Shown one piece after another: positions 35,782 to 44,275 of a stretch of DNA of 49,974 nt. The position numbers were made by a program, and so were the translations under genes. How positions within the stretch are numbered: position 1 is the first letter of the stretch; every line of letters begins with the position of its first letter. Below the pieces are notes generated by a model. The model ran no database searches. It was not told the DNA's origin and saw nothing but the letters and a program-made list of their open reading frames with translations. The DNA comes from Marinoscillum sp. (GTDB lineage: Bacteria > Bacteroidota > Bacteroidia > Cytophagales > Cyclobacteriaceae), in the NCBI GenBank assembly GCA_024305105.1, contig JAMWZA010000024.1:1-49974 (forward strand), in the 5' to 3' direction.

Positions 35782-36768
35782 ATGCCTTTCGTTAGCAGTA
35801 GTATTTACCATAAAGCCAAACAACTTGCCCTTTCAGAAGGGTTAAGTACTACTGTTTTTGACACACATCTGGCATCCAATGAACTTCAGAGCGGAGCGAA
35901 GTACATTCCAATCGACTTATTGTTTGATGTTTATGAGGCAGCTGATGATCAGCTAGCTCCAGGGTTTGAAGTACGGCAAGGCAAGCAACTGGATTCAGAT
36001 GATTATGGAACTCTGAGAATGTCGTGGAAAACTAGCTGGCAAGCAAGAGAAGTATTTGATCGATTGGTCAGGTTTATGGTGTTGGTCACTGATCATGGAA
36101 GTGTCAAGCTGGAAGAAAAGCAAGGATATACCTCGATTATACTGGATCGACGAGCACATCGTCGAGGTGTCGAAATTGCTAACGAGGTGAGTTTGGTGAT
36201 GCTTACCAATATTCTACAAGAGGTAACTGGACAACTCATTCTTCCAATGGAAGTTGGGTTCCACCATTCATCTTTCAGTTCAAAACCTGTTGTTGATTTT
36301 TTTAAATGTGAAGTGATTTATAATCAGCCTTATGCTTCATTAAAATTCAAAACGACAGATTTAAATATTCCAACTTTAAAGGCCGATCGTACCATTAATA
36401 CTTATTTGCTTGAACGCATGAATGAGGAGAAGCGTGGTATACACGCCGAGGCAGACCAATTGATGAAACAGATTCAACGTCTGATTGAAGAATCGCTTCC
36501 AAGTGGAATCCCGAGTATTGTGCAAGTGAGTGATTATTTGGGTACGAGTCCCAGGACACTTAAGAGGAGGCTGTCAGAAAAAGGAATGACTTTTCGTGAT
36601 TGTGTTCAAAACATACAACAGGAAACCTCTATTGATTTAATTCGCAATTCCACAAGATCCATGGCGGAGATTGCTTTCCAAACGGGTTTTTCTGAGCAGA
36701 GTGCGTTCAATCGAGCCTTTAAACGCTGGACGGGAAAATCCCCAGCGGATTATCGGAAAAACCCATAA
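35782..36768 (+). CDS. AraC-family regulator with OruR-type N-terminal domain
   Basis: I chose ATG 35782 (328 aa), because M-P-F-V-S-S-S-I-Y-H-K-A matches the usual beginning of the family. Starts at 35734 (TTG) and 35740 (ATG) would add an unmatched tail. Residues about 10-190 correspond to the Arabinose_bd-type ligand domain. The C-terminal double HTH has V-S-D-Y-L-G-T-S-P-R-T-L-K-R-R-L and then I-A-F-Q-T-G-F-S-E-Q-S-A-F-N-R-A-F-K-R-W-T-G. It lies 101 bp upstream of the TonB-dependent receptor and may control it or the divergent DJ-1 gene. Confidence 0.9.
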   Translation: MPFVSSSIYHKAKQLALSEGLSTTVFDTHLASNELQSGAKYIPIDLLFDVYEAADDQLAPGFEVRQGKQLDSDDYGTLRMSWKTSWQAREVFDRLVRFMVLVTDHGSVKLEEKQGYTSIILDRRAHRRGVEIANEVSLVMLTNILQEVTGQLILPMEVGFHHSSFSSKPVVDFFKCEVIYNQPYASLKFKTTDLNIPTLKADRTINTYLLERMNEEKRGIHAEADQLMKQIQRLIEESLPSGIPSIVQVSDYLGTSPRTLKRRLSEKGMTFRDCVQNIQQETSIDLIRNSTRSMAEIAFQTGFSEQSAFNRAFKRWTGKSPADYRKNP

Positions 36769-36869
36769 AAGTCCGCTCTGGCCTGAACTGTCAAGTCTTT
36801 GGCACATTGGGTCAAGAAATAGATTAGCCATAAGATCAATTTTACTCCAGAATTTAAACTGGAACTAAA

Positions 36870-39257
36870 ATGAAAAGTCATCTACTAATCTTTATCAGTC
36901 TCACAATCATAACAGTAAGGCTCTTTGCGCAGGAGCAGTTCACCATTGGTGGATATGTTCGGGACGAAAGTAATGGAGAGGAGTTAATTGGGGCTACGGT
37001 CCTAGTCAACGAACTCTCAACTGGAGCAGTGGCCAATATGTATGGTTACTACGCTATAACACTACCTAAAGGAAACTATGAAATTACGTATCGATACATT
37101 GGCTATGAGTCAGTGATTCAGACAATCGAGGTTGATCAGGATATTCGAATGGATATGGAGCTACCTACGGTGAGTGAAGAGCTGGATGCTGTTGTTGTTT
37201 CCAGTAAATCTATGGATGCGAATGTGACCACTACCGAGATGAGTACCGCAGCATTAGATATACAGTCGATCAAGAAAATGCCAGCTTTTGCTGGTGAAGT
37301 TGATCTGATCAAAAGCCTCCAGATGCTTCCTGGAGTCACTTCCGTAGGAGAAGGTGCACCAGGCTTCAACGTTCGAGGAGGTAGCGTAGGGCAAAACCTG
37401 GTCTTATTGGATGAGGCTCCTGTCTACCAATCATCTCACATGTTTGGGTTCTTTTCTGTCTTTAATCCAGATGCAGTCAAGGACGTGAAGCTTTACAAAG
37501 GAGGAATTCCCGCCAGATATGGTGGACGCTTATCCTCTGTGTTGGATATTCGGATGAAAGAAGGTAACAATAAGCACTACGAGGTAAATGGTGGAGTCGG
37601 GACTATTTTCAGCAGACTATCAGTGGAGGGCCCACTGAAGAAGGATAAAGCATCTTTCATTCTGGCTGGGAGGAGATCTTATGCAGATGTGTTTGCGAAG
37701 CTCTTTACCGATATGTTGGCTGATGGAGGTTTGCATTTCTATGACCTTACGGCCAAAGTCAATTTGAATATCAATGAGAAGAACCGCGTGTTTGCTTCCG
37801 GTTATTGGGGGCGTGATGTTTTTGATTTTGGGGAAGCTACAGGCTTCAATTGGGGAAATCGAACGGCTACCATCCGATGGAACAACCTGATCAGTGAAAA
37901 TCTGTTTAGTAACTATAGCTTCTATTATAGTTTGTACGATTACGGCTTCAATTTTGGTGATAATCTGGATAATTTCGACTGGAAATCCAGCATTCAAACT
38001 TTCAATTTTAAGCCACAATTTGCTTGGTCAGTCAACACTACCAATGAGTTAACTTTCGGAGGCGAGGCAGTGCTTTATGAATTCAATCCAGCGGAAGCAA
38101 AGGTGACAAATGCCGGTGTCCGAACGGATATTCTGTTGGATCGTAAACGAGCAATCGAGGCTTCGGTTTATTTGTCCAATGCTCAGGAAATCACAACGAA
38201 ATTGGCACTGGACTATGGAGTGCGAATGAGTTATTTTTCAGCGTTGGGTGGACAGGAATATCTGTACGGTGATACTTTGGTTGGGCTGGAGAAACCGCTG
38301 GAAGGTGTCCAAAATATGGATGACTGGGAGGCTGGCGCGTCTTATGTTAATGCAGAACCCCGAGTGGCAGTAAAGTATCAGCTATCCAATTCATCATCGC
38401 TCAAGGCAAGCTACAATCGCACGGTGCAGTATTTGCATCAGATATCTAATACAACAGTCTCTACACCTACAGATATTTGGTATCCTAGCAATAGCAATGT
38501 CAAACCCCAAAAAGGGCAGCAAGTGGCTTTGGGCTATTTCCGAAATCTTAGGAATAACAGTTTGGAAGCTTCTATTGAGACCTATTACAAATGGACTGGC
38601 AATCAGGTGGACTACATTGATGGCGCTGATTTATTTGTAAATGAGTTTTTAGATGCCCAATTCCTTTCAGGAATCGGTCGCAGTTATGGACTAGAGTTTT
38701 ACCTGAAAAAGAACACGGGCCGATTTCACGGCTGGGTAAGCTACACGTTGAGCAAAACAGAGCTTAAGGTGGATGGAATCAACTATAGAGATGATCTGGT
38801 TCATCGAAGTGGAAAGTGGTATCCAACCAGTTTCGATCAGCGTCACAACTTAAAAGTGGCAGCATTTTACCGACTTTCTGATCAGTTATTGCTGTCTTCC
38901 AATTTCAGCTTTATGTCAGGTACGCCTTCTACGTTTCCGACAGATCGGATGACAGTGAATGGGTATGTGATTCCTTATATCAAAGGAGGAGCGAGAAACA
39001 ATTTTCGGGCTCCTGATTATCACCGACTGGACATCTCTCTGACTTTCCAGCAATTGGGAAGGAAGGGCAAAGCCAAATCAATTAATGATGAACTGGTAGT
39101 TTCAGTGTACAACCTCTACGCCAGAAAAAACCCTTTCAGTATTTACTTCTCACAGGGGGCAGATCGGCAGGGAGACACTAACGTCCAAACGGCTGCCAAG
39201 CAGATGTCAATCCTCGGGGCACTCATTCCGGCTGTGAGCTACAACTTCAAATTCTAA
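36870..39257 (+). CDS. TonB-dependent receptor with carboxypeptidase-like N-terminal domain
   Basis: The 795-aa outer-membrane protein has a signal peptide (1-20). A CarboxypepD_reg-like domain covers about 24-105, with I-G-G-Y-V-R-D-E-S-N-G and G-Y-Y-A-I-T-L-P-K-G-N-Y. The plug domain contains P-G-V-T-S-V-G-E-G-A-P-G-F-N-V-R-G-G and L-D-E-A-P-V-Y. The beta-barrel fills the rest and ends P-A-V-S-Y-N-F-K-F. It is shorter than SusC proteins and is not paired with SusD. A DUF4249 gene follows 33 bp downstream. The ligand is unknown. Confidence 0.92.
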   Translation: MKSHLLIFISLTIITVRLFAQEQFTIGGYVRDESNGEELIGATVLVNELSTGAVANMYGYYAITLPKGNYEITYRYIGYESVIQTIEVDQDIRMDMELPTVSEELDAVVVSSKSMDANVTTTEMSTAALDIQSIKKMPAFAGEVDLIKSLQMLPGVTSVGEGAPGFNVRGGSVGQNLVLLDEAPVYQSSHMFGFFSVFNPDAVKDVKLYKGGIPARYGGRLSSVLDIRMKEGNNKHYEVNGGVGTIFSRLSVEGPLKKDKASFILAGRRSYADVFAKLFTDMLADGGLHFYDLTAKVNLNINEKNRVFASGYWGRDVFDFGEATGFNWGNRTATIRWNNLISENLFSNYSFYYSLYDYGFNFGDNLDNFDWKSSIQTFNFKPQFAWSVNTTNELTFGGEAVLYEFNPAEAKVTNAGVRTDILLDRKRAIEASVYLSNAQEITTKLALDYGVRMSYFSALGGQEYLYGDTLVGLEKPLEGVQNMDDWEAGASYVNAEPRVAVKYQLSNSSSLKASYNRTVQYLHQISNTTVSTPTDIWYPSNSNVKPQKGQQVALGYFRNLRNNSLEASIETYYKWTGNQVDYIDGADLFVNEFLDAQFLSGIGRSYGLEFYLKKNTGRFHGWVSYTLSKTELKVDGINYRDDLVHRSGKWYPTSFDQRHNLKVAAFYRLSDQLLLSSNFSFMSGTPSTFPTDRMTVNGYVIPYIKGGARNNFRAPDYHRLDISLTFQQLGRKGKAKSINDELVVSVYNLYARKNPFSIYFSQGADRQGDTNVQTAAKQMSILGALIPAVSYNFKF

Positions 39258-39290
39258 CCTACTTCTTATCACTTAATAGTCAATTCAATC

Positions 39291-40220
39291 ATGAAAAAGT
39301 CAATTCTTTTATTACTAGTGGTGTATGCTCTCGGATGTGAAATGACCATTCATCCAGAGTTGGAATCACCGGCAGAAATCCTCGTAGTGGATGCCTGGCT
39401 CATACATAACAAGCAAGAGCAGGTGGTGAAGCTTAGCAAGTCTCAGGGGTACTTTGAGGACCAGGATCCAGAGCCAATTACTGGTGCTCTTGTCAAGGTG
39501 CTTGATCAAACGTCTGGAGTGGTCTATGATTTTGCAGAAACAGATTTGGGCTATAGGTACACTACAGATTCCACTTTCGGTGTGATTGGACATGAATACC
39601 AACTTAGCATTGAGGTGGAAGGCGATAGTTTTAGTGCCAAAGCCCGCCTCGGAGCTGTACCAGCTGTTGATTCGGTCGTTTTTAGTCACAACCCGGAGGA
39701 TTTCAATATCCTGAGCGATTACTATTCAGCAGAGTTTTTTGCTACAGATTTACAGGGCGACGGAAATACCTATTGGATTAAAACATGGAAAAATGGAATA
39801 CTTCTCAATAAGCCGTCGGAGATCAATATTGCTTACGATGCAGGCTTTGGAGCTGGTCAACAGGTGGATGGAGTGGTGTTTCACAAGTCCATCCGTCGAG
39901 ATTTCATCAATCCATTAGAAGAGCGAGAGGATCGTGCTAACTACTATTATCCACCCTATGATATTGGAGATTCAGTTTACGTGGAGATCCATTCCATTGA
40001 TCAGGTGGCATACGACTATCTGGCAGCAGTGAAAACCCAGACTGATCGACCGGGAGGCTTTTCGGAGCTTTTTGCGGTGCCACTTTCTAATGTGATCACC
40101 AATGTTCAAAGCACTGACCGAAACTCGAGCACCCCAGTGGCAGGCTTTTTCAATGTGGCAGCTGTCTCTGCAGGCGGGAAGAAACTTACTCAGCAACTCG
40201 CCAATCAATTACAAGACTAA
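39291..40220 (+). CDS. DUF4249 lipoprotein, partner of the TonB-dependent receptor
   Basis: The 309-aa protein has a lipoprotein signal with lipobox A-L-G-C (C16). The mature part begins with P-E-L-E-S-P-A-E-I-L-V-V-D-A-W-L, followed by V-K-L-S-K-S-Q and G-A-L-V-K-V, as in DUF4249 proteins. These are regularly encoded next to TonB-dependent receptors in Bacteroidota and are thought to be surface partners. No biochemical role is known to me. Confidence 0.82.
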   Translation: MKKSILLLLVVYALGCEMTIHPELESPAEILVVDAWLIHNKQEQVVKLSKSQGYFEDQDPEPITGALVKVLDQTSGVVYDFAETDLGYRYTTDSTFGVIGHEYQLSIEVEGDSFSAKARLGAVPAVDSVVFSHNPEDFNILSDYYSAEFFATDLQGDGNTYWIKTWKNGILLNKPSEINIAYDAGFGAGQQVDGVVFHKSIRRDFINPLEEREDRANYYYPPYDIGDSVYVEIHSIDQVAYDYLAAVKTQTDRPGGFSELFAVPLSNVITNVQSTDRNSSTPVAGFFNVAAVSAGGKKLTQQLANQLQD

Positions 40221-40246
40221 TTAATCACCTTAAAACCAATACTATT

Positions 40247-40951
40247 ATGAAATCTATTACAAAAGAAGCTCGACTAACCGGTCTAATGTATCTGGCAGTC
40301 ATTGTCTGTGCGGGATTCAGTCAGGGGTACGTTCGTGCCAACCTTTTCATCCCAGGAGATGCAGTAGCGACAGCTACTAACATCATGGAAAATTCCGGCC
40401 TATTCAGACTTGGGTTAGTTTCAGACCTCATTGCATTCATTTTGGATGCAGTGATCTCTGTAATGTTCTATCAGATGTTAAAGCCTTATGGCAAGACACT
40501 CGCCTTAATTTCCTCGTCGCTAAGGTTACTGGCACACCCGGCTATTGGAGCGATCAACTTATTGAATCACTACATGGCTATAGATGTTTTGACCGGTATG
40601 GAAATGATGACTGGATTCGAGGTTGTCGAGATACAGACATTGAGTCTATGGTTTATGAACGCACACCGCTATGGTTATTTACTCGCAGGTGGGTTTTTTG
40701 GCGTTCATTGTTTGCTCCTGGGGATTCAGCTATCAAAGTCCAGGTTGGTTCCTGTCTTCTTCGGAGTGGCGATGATGATAGCCGGGGTGGGTTATCTAAT
40801 GGAAACATTTGGAGATTTCCTGTTCCCGGGAAATGAAGAATGGCTGGCCTGGGTGGTGGGCTTATCTGCTGCCCTGGGCGAGGTGGAATTGACTCTTTAC
40901 CTACTGATCAAAGGTGTGAAAAAATCAAATCTGAAGACAGAAAACCAATGA
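40247..40951 (+). CDS. DUF4386-family integral membrane protein
   Basis: The 234-aa protein has about six hydrophobic segments and opens A-R-L-T-G-L-M-Y-L-A-V-I-V-C-A-G-F, the usual start of DUF4386. It also shows F-R-L-G-L-V-S-D-L-I-A-F. The family has no known function. Its stop overlaps the next start by ATGA, so the two are likely coupled. Confidence 0.82.
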   Translation: MKSITKEARLTGLMYLAVIVCAGFSQGYVRANLFIPGDAVATATNIMENSGLFRLGLVSDLIAFILDAVISVMFYQMLKPYGKTLALISSSLRLLAHPAIGAINLLNHYMAIDVLTGMEMMTGFEVVEIQTLSLWFMNAHRYGYLLAGGFFGVHCLLLGIQLSKSRLVPVFFGVAMMIAGVGYLMETFGDFLFPGNEEWLAWVVGLSAALGEVELTLYLLIKGVKKSNLKTENQ

Positions 40952-41904
40952 AGGCGATTATTTATGAACAATATGGAGGCCCTGAGAAGATGGAGCTTCA
41001 AGAAGTTAGCCGCCCTGAGCCTGGGCGAGGTGAGGTATTGATCAAAGTGCTGGCTGCATCAGTCAATAAAGCTGATTGGCACATACTTAGAGGTGAACCA
41101 TTTCCAATCCGAATGATGGCAGGAATGTTCAAGCCAAAGTATCAAATACTCGGTGCAGATGTTGTCGGTATGGTGGAGCGAGTAGGTGAAGAAGTCACTC
41201 AGTTTAAGCCTGGGGATGAAGTGTTTGGTGAACTCTCCGCAACTGGATTTGGAGCTTTTGCCGAATATGCAATCTCTGATGAAAAGCATATTGCTAAAAA
41301 GCCTTCTAACCTGAGCTATGAAGAAACTGCCGCTCTTCCAATGGCAGCTGTTACAGCCCTTCAGGGTTTGCGAGATAAAGGCGAAATCAAAGTGGGACAA
41401 CAGATTTTAATCAATGGCGCCTCAGGAGGTGTTGGTGGCTTTGCCATCCAAATAGCAAAGGCTTATGGCGCGGAAGTTACGGCTGTAGTTAGTACTAAAA
41501 AGGTAAATCAGGCATGGGCTTTGGGAGCAGACCAGATCATCGATTACTCCAAAGCTGACTTTACAGAGGGTTCGTCCCAATACGATTTAATTTTTGATGT
41601 GGTGGGCAATCATTCCATTAGTGAAATTGATCGGGTATTGAAAAAGGGAGGCCGCTATGTGAGTACGGTATTTTCTATGGGAGCCATGTTTTTAGGCCCG
41701 TGGAAGGCTATGACAGCTAAAAAGCAGCTAATTAACCTAATGGCAAGTACCACGAGCGCTGACTTGCAAACTATCTCTAAGCTAGCTGAGGAAGGGTTTG
41801 TAAAACCTGTTATCCAAAAGACCTACACTTTAGATGACGTGCCGGAGGCACTCCAGACGATGGGTGATGGAAGTATTGCAGGCAAACTTGTCATCTCTGT
41901 CTGA
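40948..41904 (+). CDS. Zinc-independent MDR quinone-oxidoreductase-like enzyme
   Basis: The start is ATG 40948, overlapping the DUF4386 stop; the upstream open frame is a shadow of that gene. The 318-aa protein has the GroES-like N-terminal half (G-R-G-E-V-L-I-K-V, A-S-V-N-K-A-D-W) and the NAD(P)H-binding motif I-N-G-A-S-G-G-V-G-G-F-A-I-Q. The cysteine cluster of structural-zinc alcohol dehydrogenases is absent. Such enzymes reduce quinones or alpha,beta-unsaturated carbonyls. Confidence 0.9.
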   Translation: MKAIIYEQYGGPEKMELQEVSRPEPGRGEVLIKVLAASVNKADWHILRGEPFPIRMMAGMFKPKYQILGADVVGMVERVGEEVTQFKPGDEVFGELSATGFGAFAEYAISDEKHIAKKPSNLSYEETAALPMAAVTALQGLRDKGEIKVGQQILINGASGGVGGFAIQIAKAYGAEVTAVVSTKKVNQAWALGADQIIDYSKADFTEGSSQYDLIFDVVGNHSISEIDRVLKKGGRYVSTVFSMGAMFLGPWKAMTAKKQLINLMASTTSADLQTISKLAEEGFVKPVIQKTYTLDDVPEALQTMGDGSIAGKLVISV

Positions 41905-41966
41905 AGCCGCAATGTCGGTAAAATTGATCCCACGTGGCTATCTCTAAAACTAACTATTGAATCGAC

Positions 41967-42721
41967 ATGAAAACCTTATTAGTCATGCCTTATTTCGTGA
42001 GTTTGCTGATCGTTGCTTTTCCGGCGAATGGACGGCATGATGAAGCAGTAGTCATCAAATATGAAGAGTCAGATATGCTAGGTGCTCAAGAACAATACCT
42101 GATAGATTCTGCTGTTAACGCATACTCAAATGACTTGTGAAACTTGTTGCCTACTTTACCAGACTCTTTGGTCATTCAAGTCCTGCAGGCGCCGAATGAC
42201 ACGTCTAAAGTATTGGGAGTCACCAGCAGGGCAGATAGCAATGATCCAAAGGGAGAATTGGTGGTAATGCTATCAACTTCATATCCAGGGGGAATGCTAG
42301 CACCTGTACGTGAGCGACTTGCTATTGTGATTTATCACGAATTCCATCACATTGCTTACGGGTGGACAATGACCAATAGCCACCTCTCTAACAGCGTTTT
42401 AAGAGTAGCAGTTAATGAGGGCTGGCAGTAGTTTTTGCGGAAAAGTACACCCATCAAATTATGTTTGCCAATGCTTATCCACCTGATATCGATGAAGGGG
42501 TGCTAGACATTATGGCTTTACCCGATGGTGCCAATTACTTACATTGGGTTTCTGACACTAATTCGGATGGTCGGCAATACATTGGCTATCGTGCAGGAAA
42601 GTATTTGAAAGAGGAGGCTTTAAAAAATTCGAATAATGATATCCTCGATATGAGTGAATTAAAGGTATCCGAAATCGTCCAAACTTGCAGGCTTTTAGAT
42701 AACTTCAGCTGCCTAAGTAAG
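41967..42721 (+). pseudogene. Broken exported zinc metallopeptidase (DUF2268-like)
   Basis: From ATG 41967 a signal-peptide-like segment leads to an in-frame TGA at 42138. The same frame continues with I-Y-H-E-F-H-H-I-A-Y-G-W, an HExxH zinc site with the extra His of the DUF2268/YjaZ-type proteases. It then hits TAG at 42429 after V-N-E-G-W-Q. The protein continues in another frame (V-F-A-E-K-Y-T-H-Q) through Y-I-G-Y-R-A-G-K-Y-L to about 42721. One nonsense codon plus one frameshift make this a decaying gene. The final frame runs directly into the Vat-like gene. Confidence 0.75.
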
Positions 42722-43351
42722 ATGCCTATGAACGGTCCAGATAAATCCACAAAGTTTCCTTTACCCAACTATGACAAGCTTTGTTTTTTGAAAAACATCA
42801 TCACCAATCCGAACATCATCGTAGGGGACTACACCTATTATGATGACTTTGAGGAGGTGATGAATTTTGAGAAGAACGTGAAATACCACTTTGACTTTGT
42901 GGGTGATAAGCTGGTAATCGGCAAGTTCTGTATGATTGCCTCAGATGTGACGTTCATTATGAATGGAGCCAATCATCTCTCCAAATCACTCTCTTCCTAT
43001 CCTTTTGCCATTTTTGGCAATGGTTGGGAAAGAGCCATGGAGGGCAAGAGTTATCCTTCAAAGGGCGATACAGTAATTGGCAATGACGTATGGATTGGCT
43101 ACAATGCAACGATCATGCCTGGGGTAGCAATAGGTGATGGTGCCATCATTGGATCCAATAGTACGGTGGTGAAGGATGTGGAACCTTATACGATTGTAGG
43201 AGGCAATCCTGCCAGATCCATTCGGAAGCGTTTTGATGATGAGACTATTACGAGGTTATTGGAGTTGAAATGGTGGGATTGGGAGATCGAAAAGATTACC
43301 GCCAATGTAGATAAGCTAACAGCTGGAGCTGTTGATAAGCTAGGGAGTTAA
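42722..43351 (+). CDS. Vat-like hexapeptide-repeat acetyltransferase
   Basis: I start at ATG 42722 (209 aa; ATG 42728 also possible). Upstream codons in this frame belong to the metallopeptidase relic. The match to the xenobiotic/streptogramin A acetyltransferase family is strong. It shows F-L-K-N-I-I-T-N-P-N-I-I-V-G-D-Y-T-Y-Y, F-I-M-N-G-A-N-H, then I-G-N-D-V-W-I-G and I-M-P-G-V-A-I-G-D-G-A-I-I-G, and P-Y-T-I-V-G-G-N-P-A. The length equals the family norm. Vat enzymes acetylate streptogramin A. An environmental homologue may have another acceptor, so resistance should not be assumed. Confidence 0.88.
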   Translation: MPMNGPDKSTKFPLPNYDKLCFLKNIITNPNIIVGDYTYYDDFEEVMNFEKNVKYHFDFVGDKLVIGKFCMIASDVTFIMNGANHLSKSLSSYPFAIFGNGWERAMEGKSYPSKGDTVIGNDVWIGYNATIMPGVAIGDGAIIGSNSTVVKDVEPYTIVGGNPARSIRKRFDDETITRLLELKWWDWEIEKITANVDKLTAGAVDKLGS

Positions 43352-43692
43352 GTGTTGATTCAAGCCACGGGGCTCTATTTTTTCCTAGTGTTTCACGAAA
43401 CATCTGAGGGGAGACATCCGCATAATTTTTAAAAAACGTCTGAAATAATATCCATAGCTGTAGCCAACTCATTAGCAAACAGCTTGACTTGTTTGTTAGT
43501 CAAGAAAAGCTCACGCTTTGCCTCGATAATAATTCTTTCGGAGATGAGTTGCGTCACAGTTTTGTGTAGAAATGCTTTTTGGTGGTTTTTAGCAAGTGCC
43601 TTCGGTGTTTTATAAAGCTTATCTGCATAGACGAAAATTTTGGTATTGTGTTTAATGCATGAACTGTAGAATATAATTATTGCTACACTCAA
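43352..43692 (-). pseudogene. Frameshifted C-terminal relic of an AraC-family regulator
   Basis: Reading the minus strand from 43692, one frame gives V-Y-A-D-K-L-Y-K-T-P-K-A-L-A-K and L-I-S-E-R-I-I-I-E-A-K-R-E-L, the typical AraC helix-turn-helix. Another frame continues F-Q-T-F-F-K-N-Y-A-D-V-S-P-Q-M-F-R-E after a shift near 43445. The ligand-binding half is absent. The relic stops about 25 bp from copy B of the 74-nt repeat. The exact ends are uncertain. Confidence 0.75.
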
Positions 43693-43717
43693 TTAGTCCT
43701 TGATATTCACATTTTAA

Positions 43718-43791
43718 GGTTTACAACAAGTTTTAAACAAAAAATATAACTACTTGAATATCAATGTGAAGAATAGTGCCCTACGGACTAC
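43718..43791. repeat. 74-nt intergenic element, copy B
   Basis: Second copy of the element at 29550-29623, same orientation and same length without gaps, about 80% identical by eye count. The short hairpin near its end has a mismatch in this copy (TAGTGC against GGACTA). A terminator follows 8 bp later, as in copy A. Confidence 0.6.
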
Positions 43792-43798
43792 AAATAGA

Positions 43799-43828
43799 GC
43801 CTGTCAGAGCAATCTGAGAGGCTTTTTT
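43799..43828 (+). terminator. Rho-independent terminator after copy B
   Basis: GCCTGTCAGA pairs with TCTGAGAGGC (nine of ten pairs) around a short loop, followed by six T. No intact plus-strand gene ends nearby apart from the Vat-like gene 450 bp upstream. It may therefore end a short transcript that includes the 74-nt element. Confidence 0.75.
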
Positions 43829-44275
43829 GGTTTGAGGCAATAGGTCTTTTATTCATAAGTCAAATCGGATCAAACAATATTTGTAAAGGGAGATTGTACT
43901 AAAGCATCGATTTTAGATAGGCTGTCAGGACAAACGATACGTTTCTAACCCAACCAAACTAGGCTCTAAGGATTGAATTCTTTAATGTTTCAGCTTGGTT
44001 GTACTGTTGAGAGTGTTAGCTGACGCCAACCTTTTTTGCCTTTGTTACAATAAATCCAATTTAAATAGGGACTGTATTGCATTCGTAAGAAACACGTTTA
44101 ATGAAATTGTGGTTACTTTGCAAAAGAGTTTGATGTGTAGTGTTGTGATAGAAGCTAGTTTAATGAAGATCTATCTGGATAGATGAACTATTCAATAACA
44201 TTTAGTTGAAAAATTTGAAAAATTGATAATTTAGCATTATCACAACCTACAAAATACCAAAAATACACCAACGAC
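43829..44275. promoter_or_regulatory. Leader region of the first GntR gene, with inverted repeat at 44224-44242
   Basis: No gene is recognised in these 447 bp; a 63-codon TTG frame at 43995-44186 has no domain character. TGATAAT/ATTATCA, perfect 7-bp arms around a 5-nt centre, lies at 44224-44242, some 33 bp upstream of the gntR start. That is a plausible position for an autoregulatory operator. Confidence 0.45.

Noticed and set aside
36870-40220. TonB receptor and lipoprotein as the missing SusC/SusD pair of the mannan locus
   Set aside because: The receptor is shorter than SusC, its partner is DUF4249 and not SusD, and an AraC-controlled block more than 10 kb away separates it from the mannan operon.
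42138-42140. In-frame TGA in the metallopeptidase as a selenocysteine codon
   Set aside because: The codon is not at a catalytic position, the gene also has a second lesion (a frameshift near 42429), and no selenocysteine hairpin was evident. Gene decay is simpler.
43995-44186. 63-codon frame upstream of the first GntR gene
   Set aside because: It uses a TTG start, has no recognisable domain and no neighbour support.
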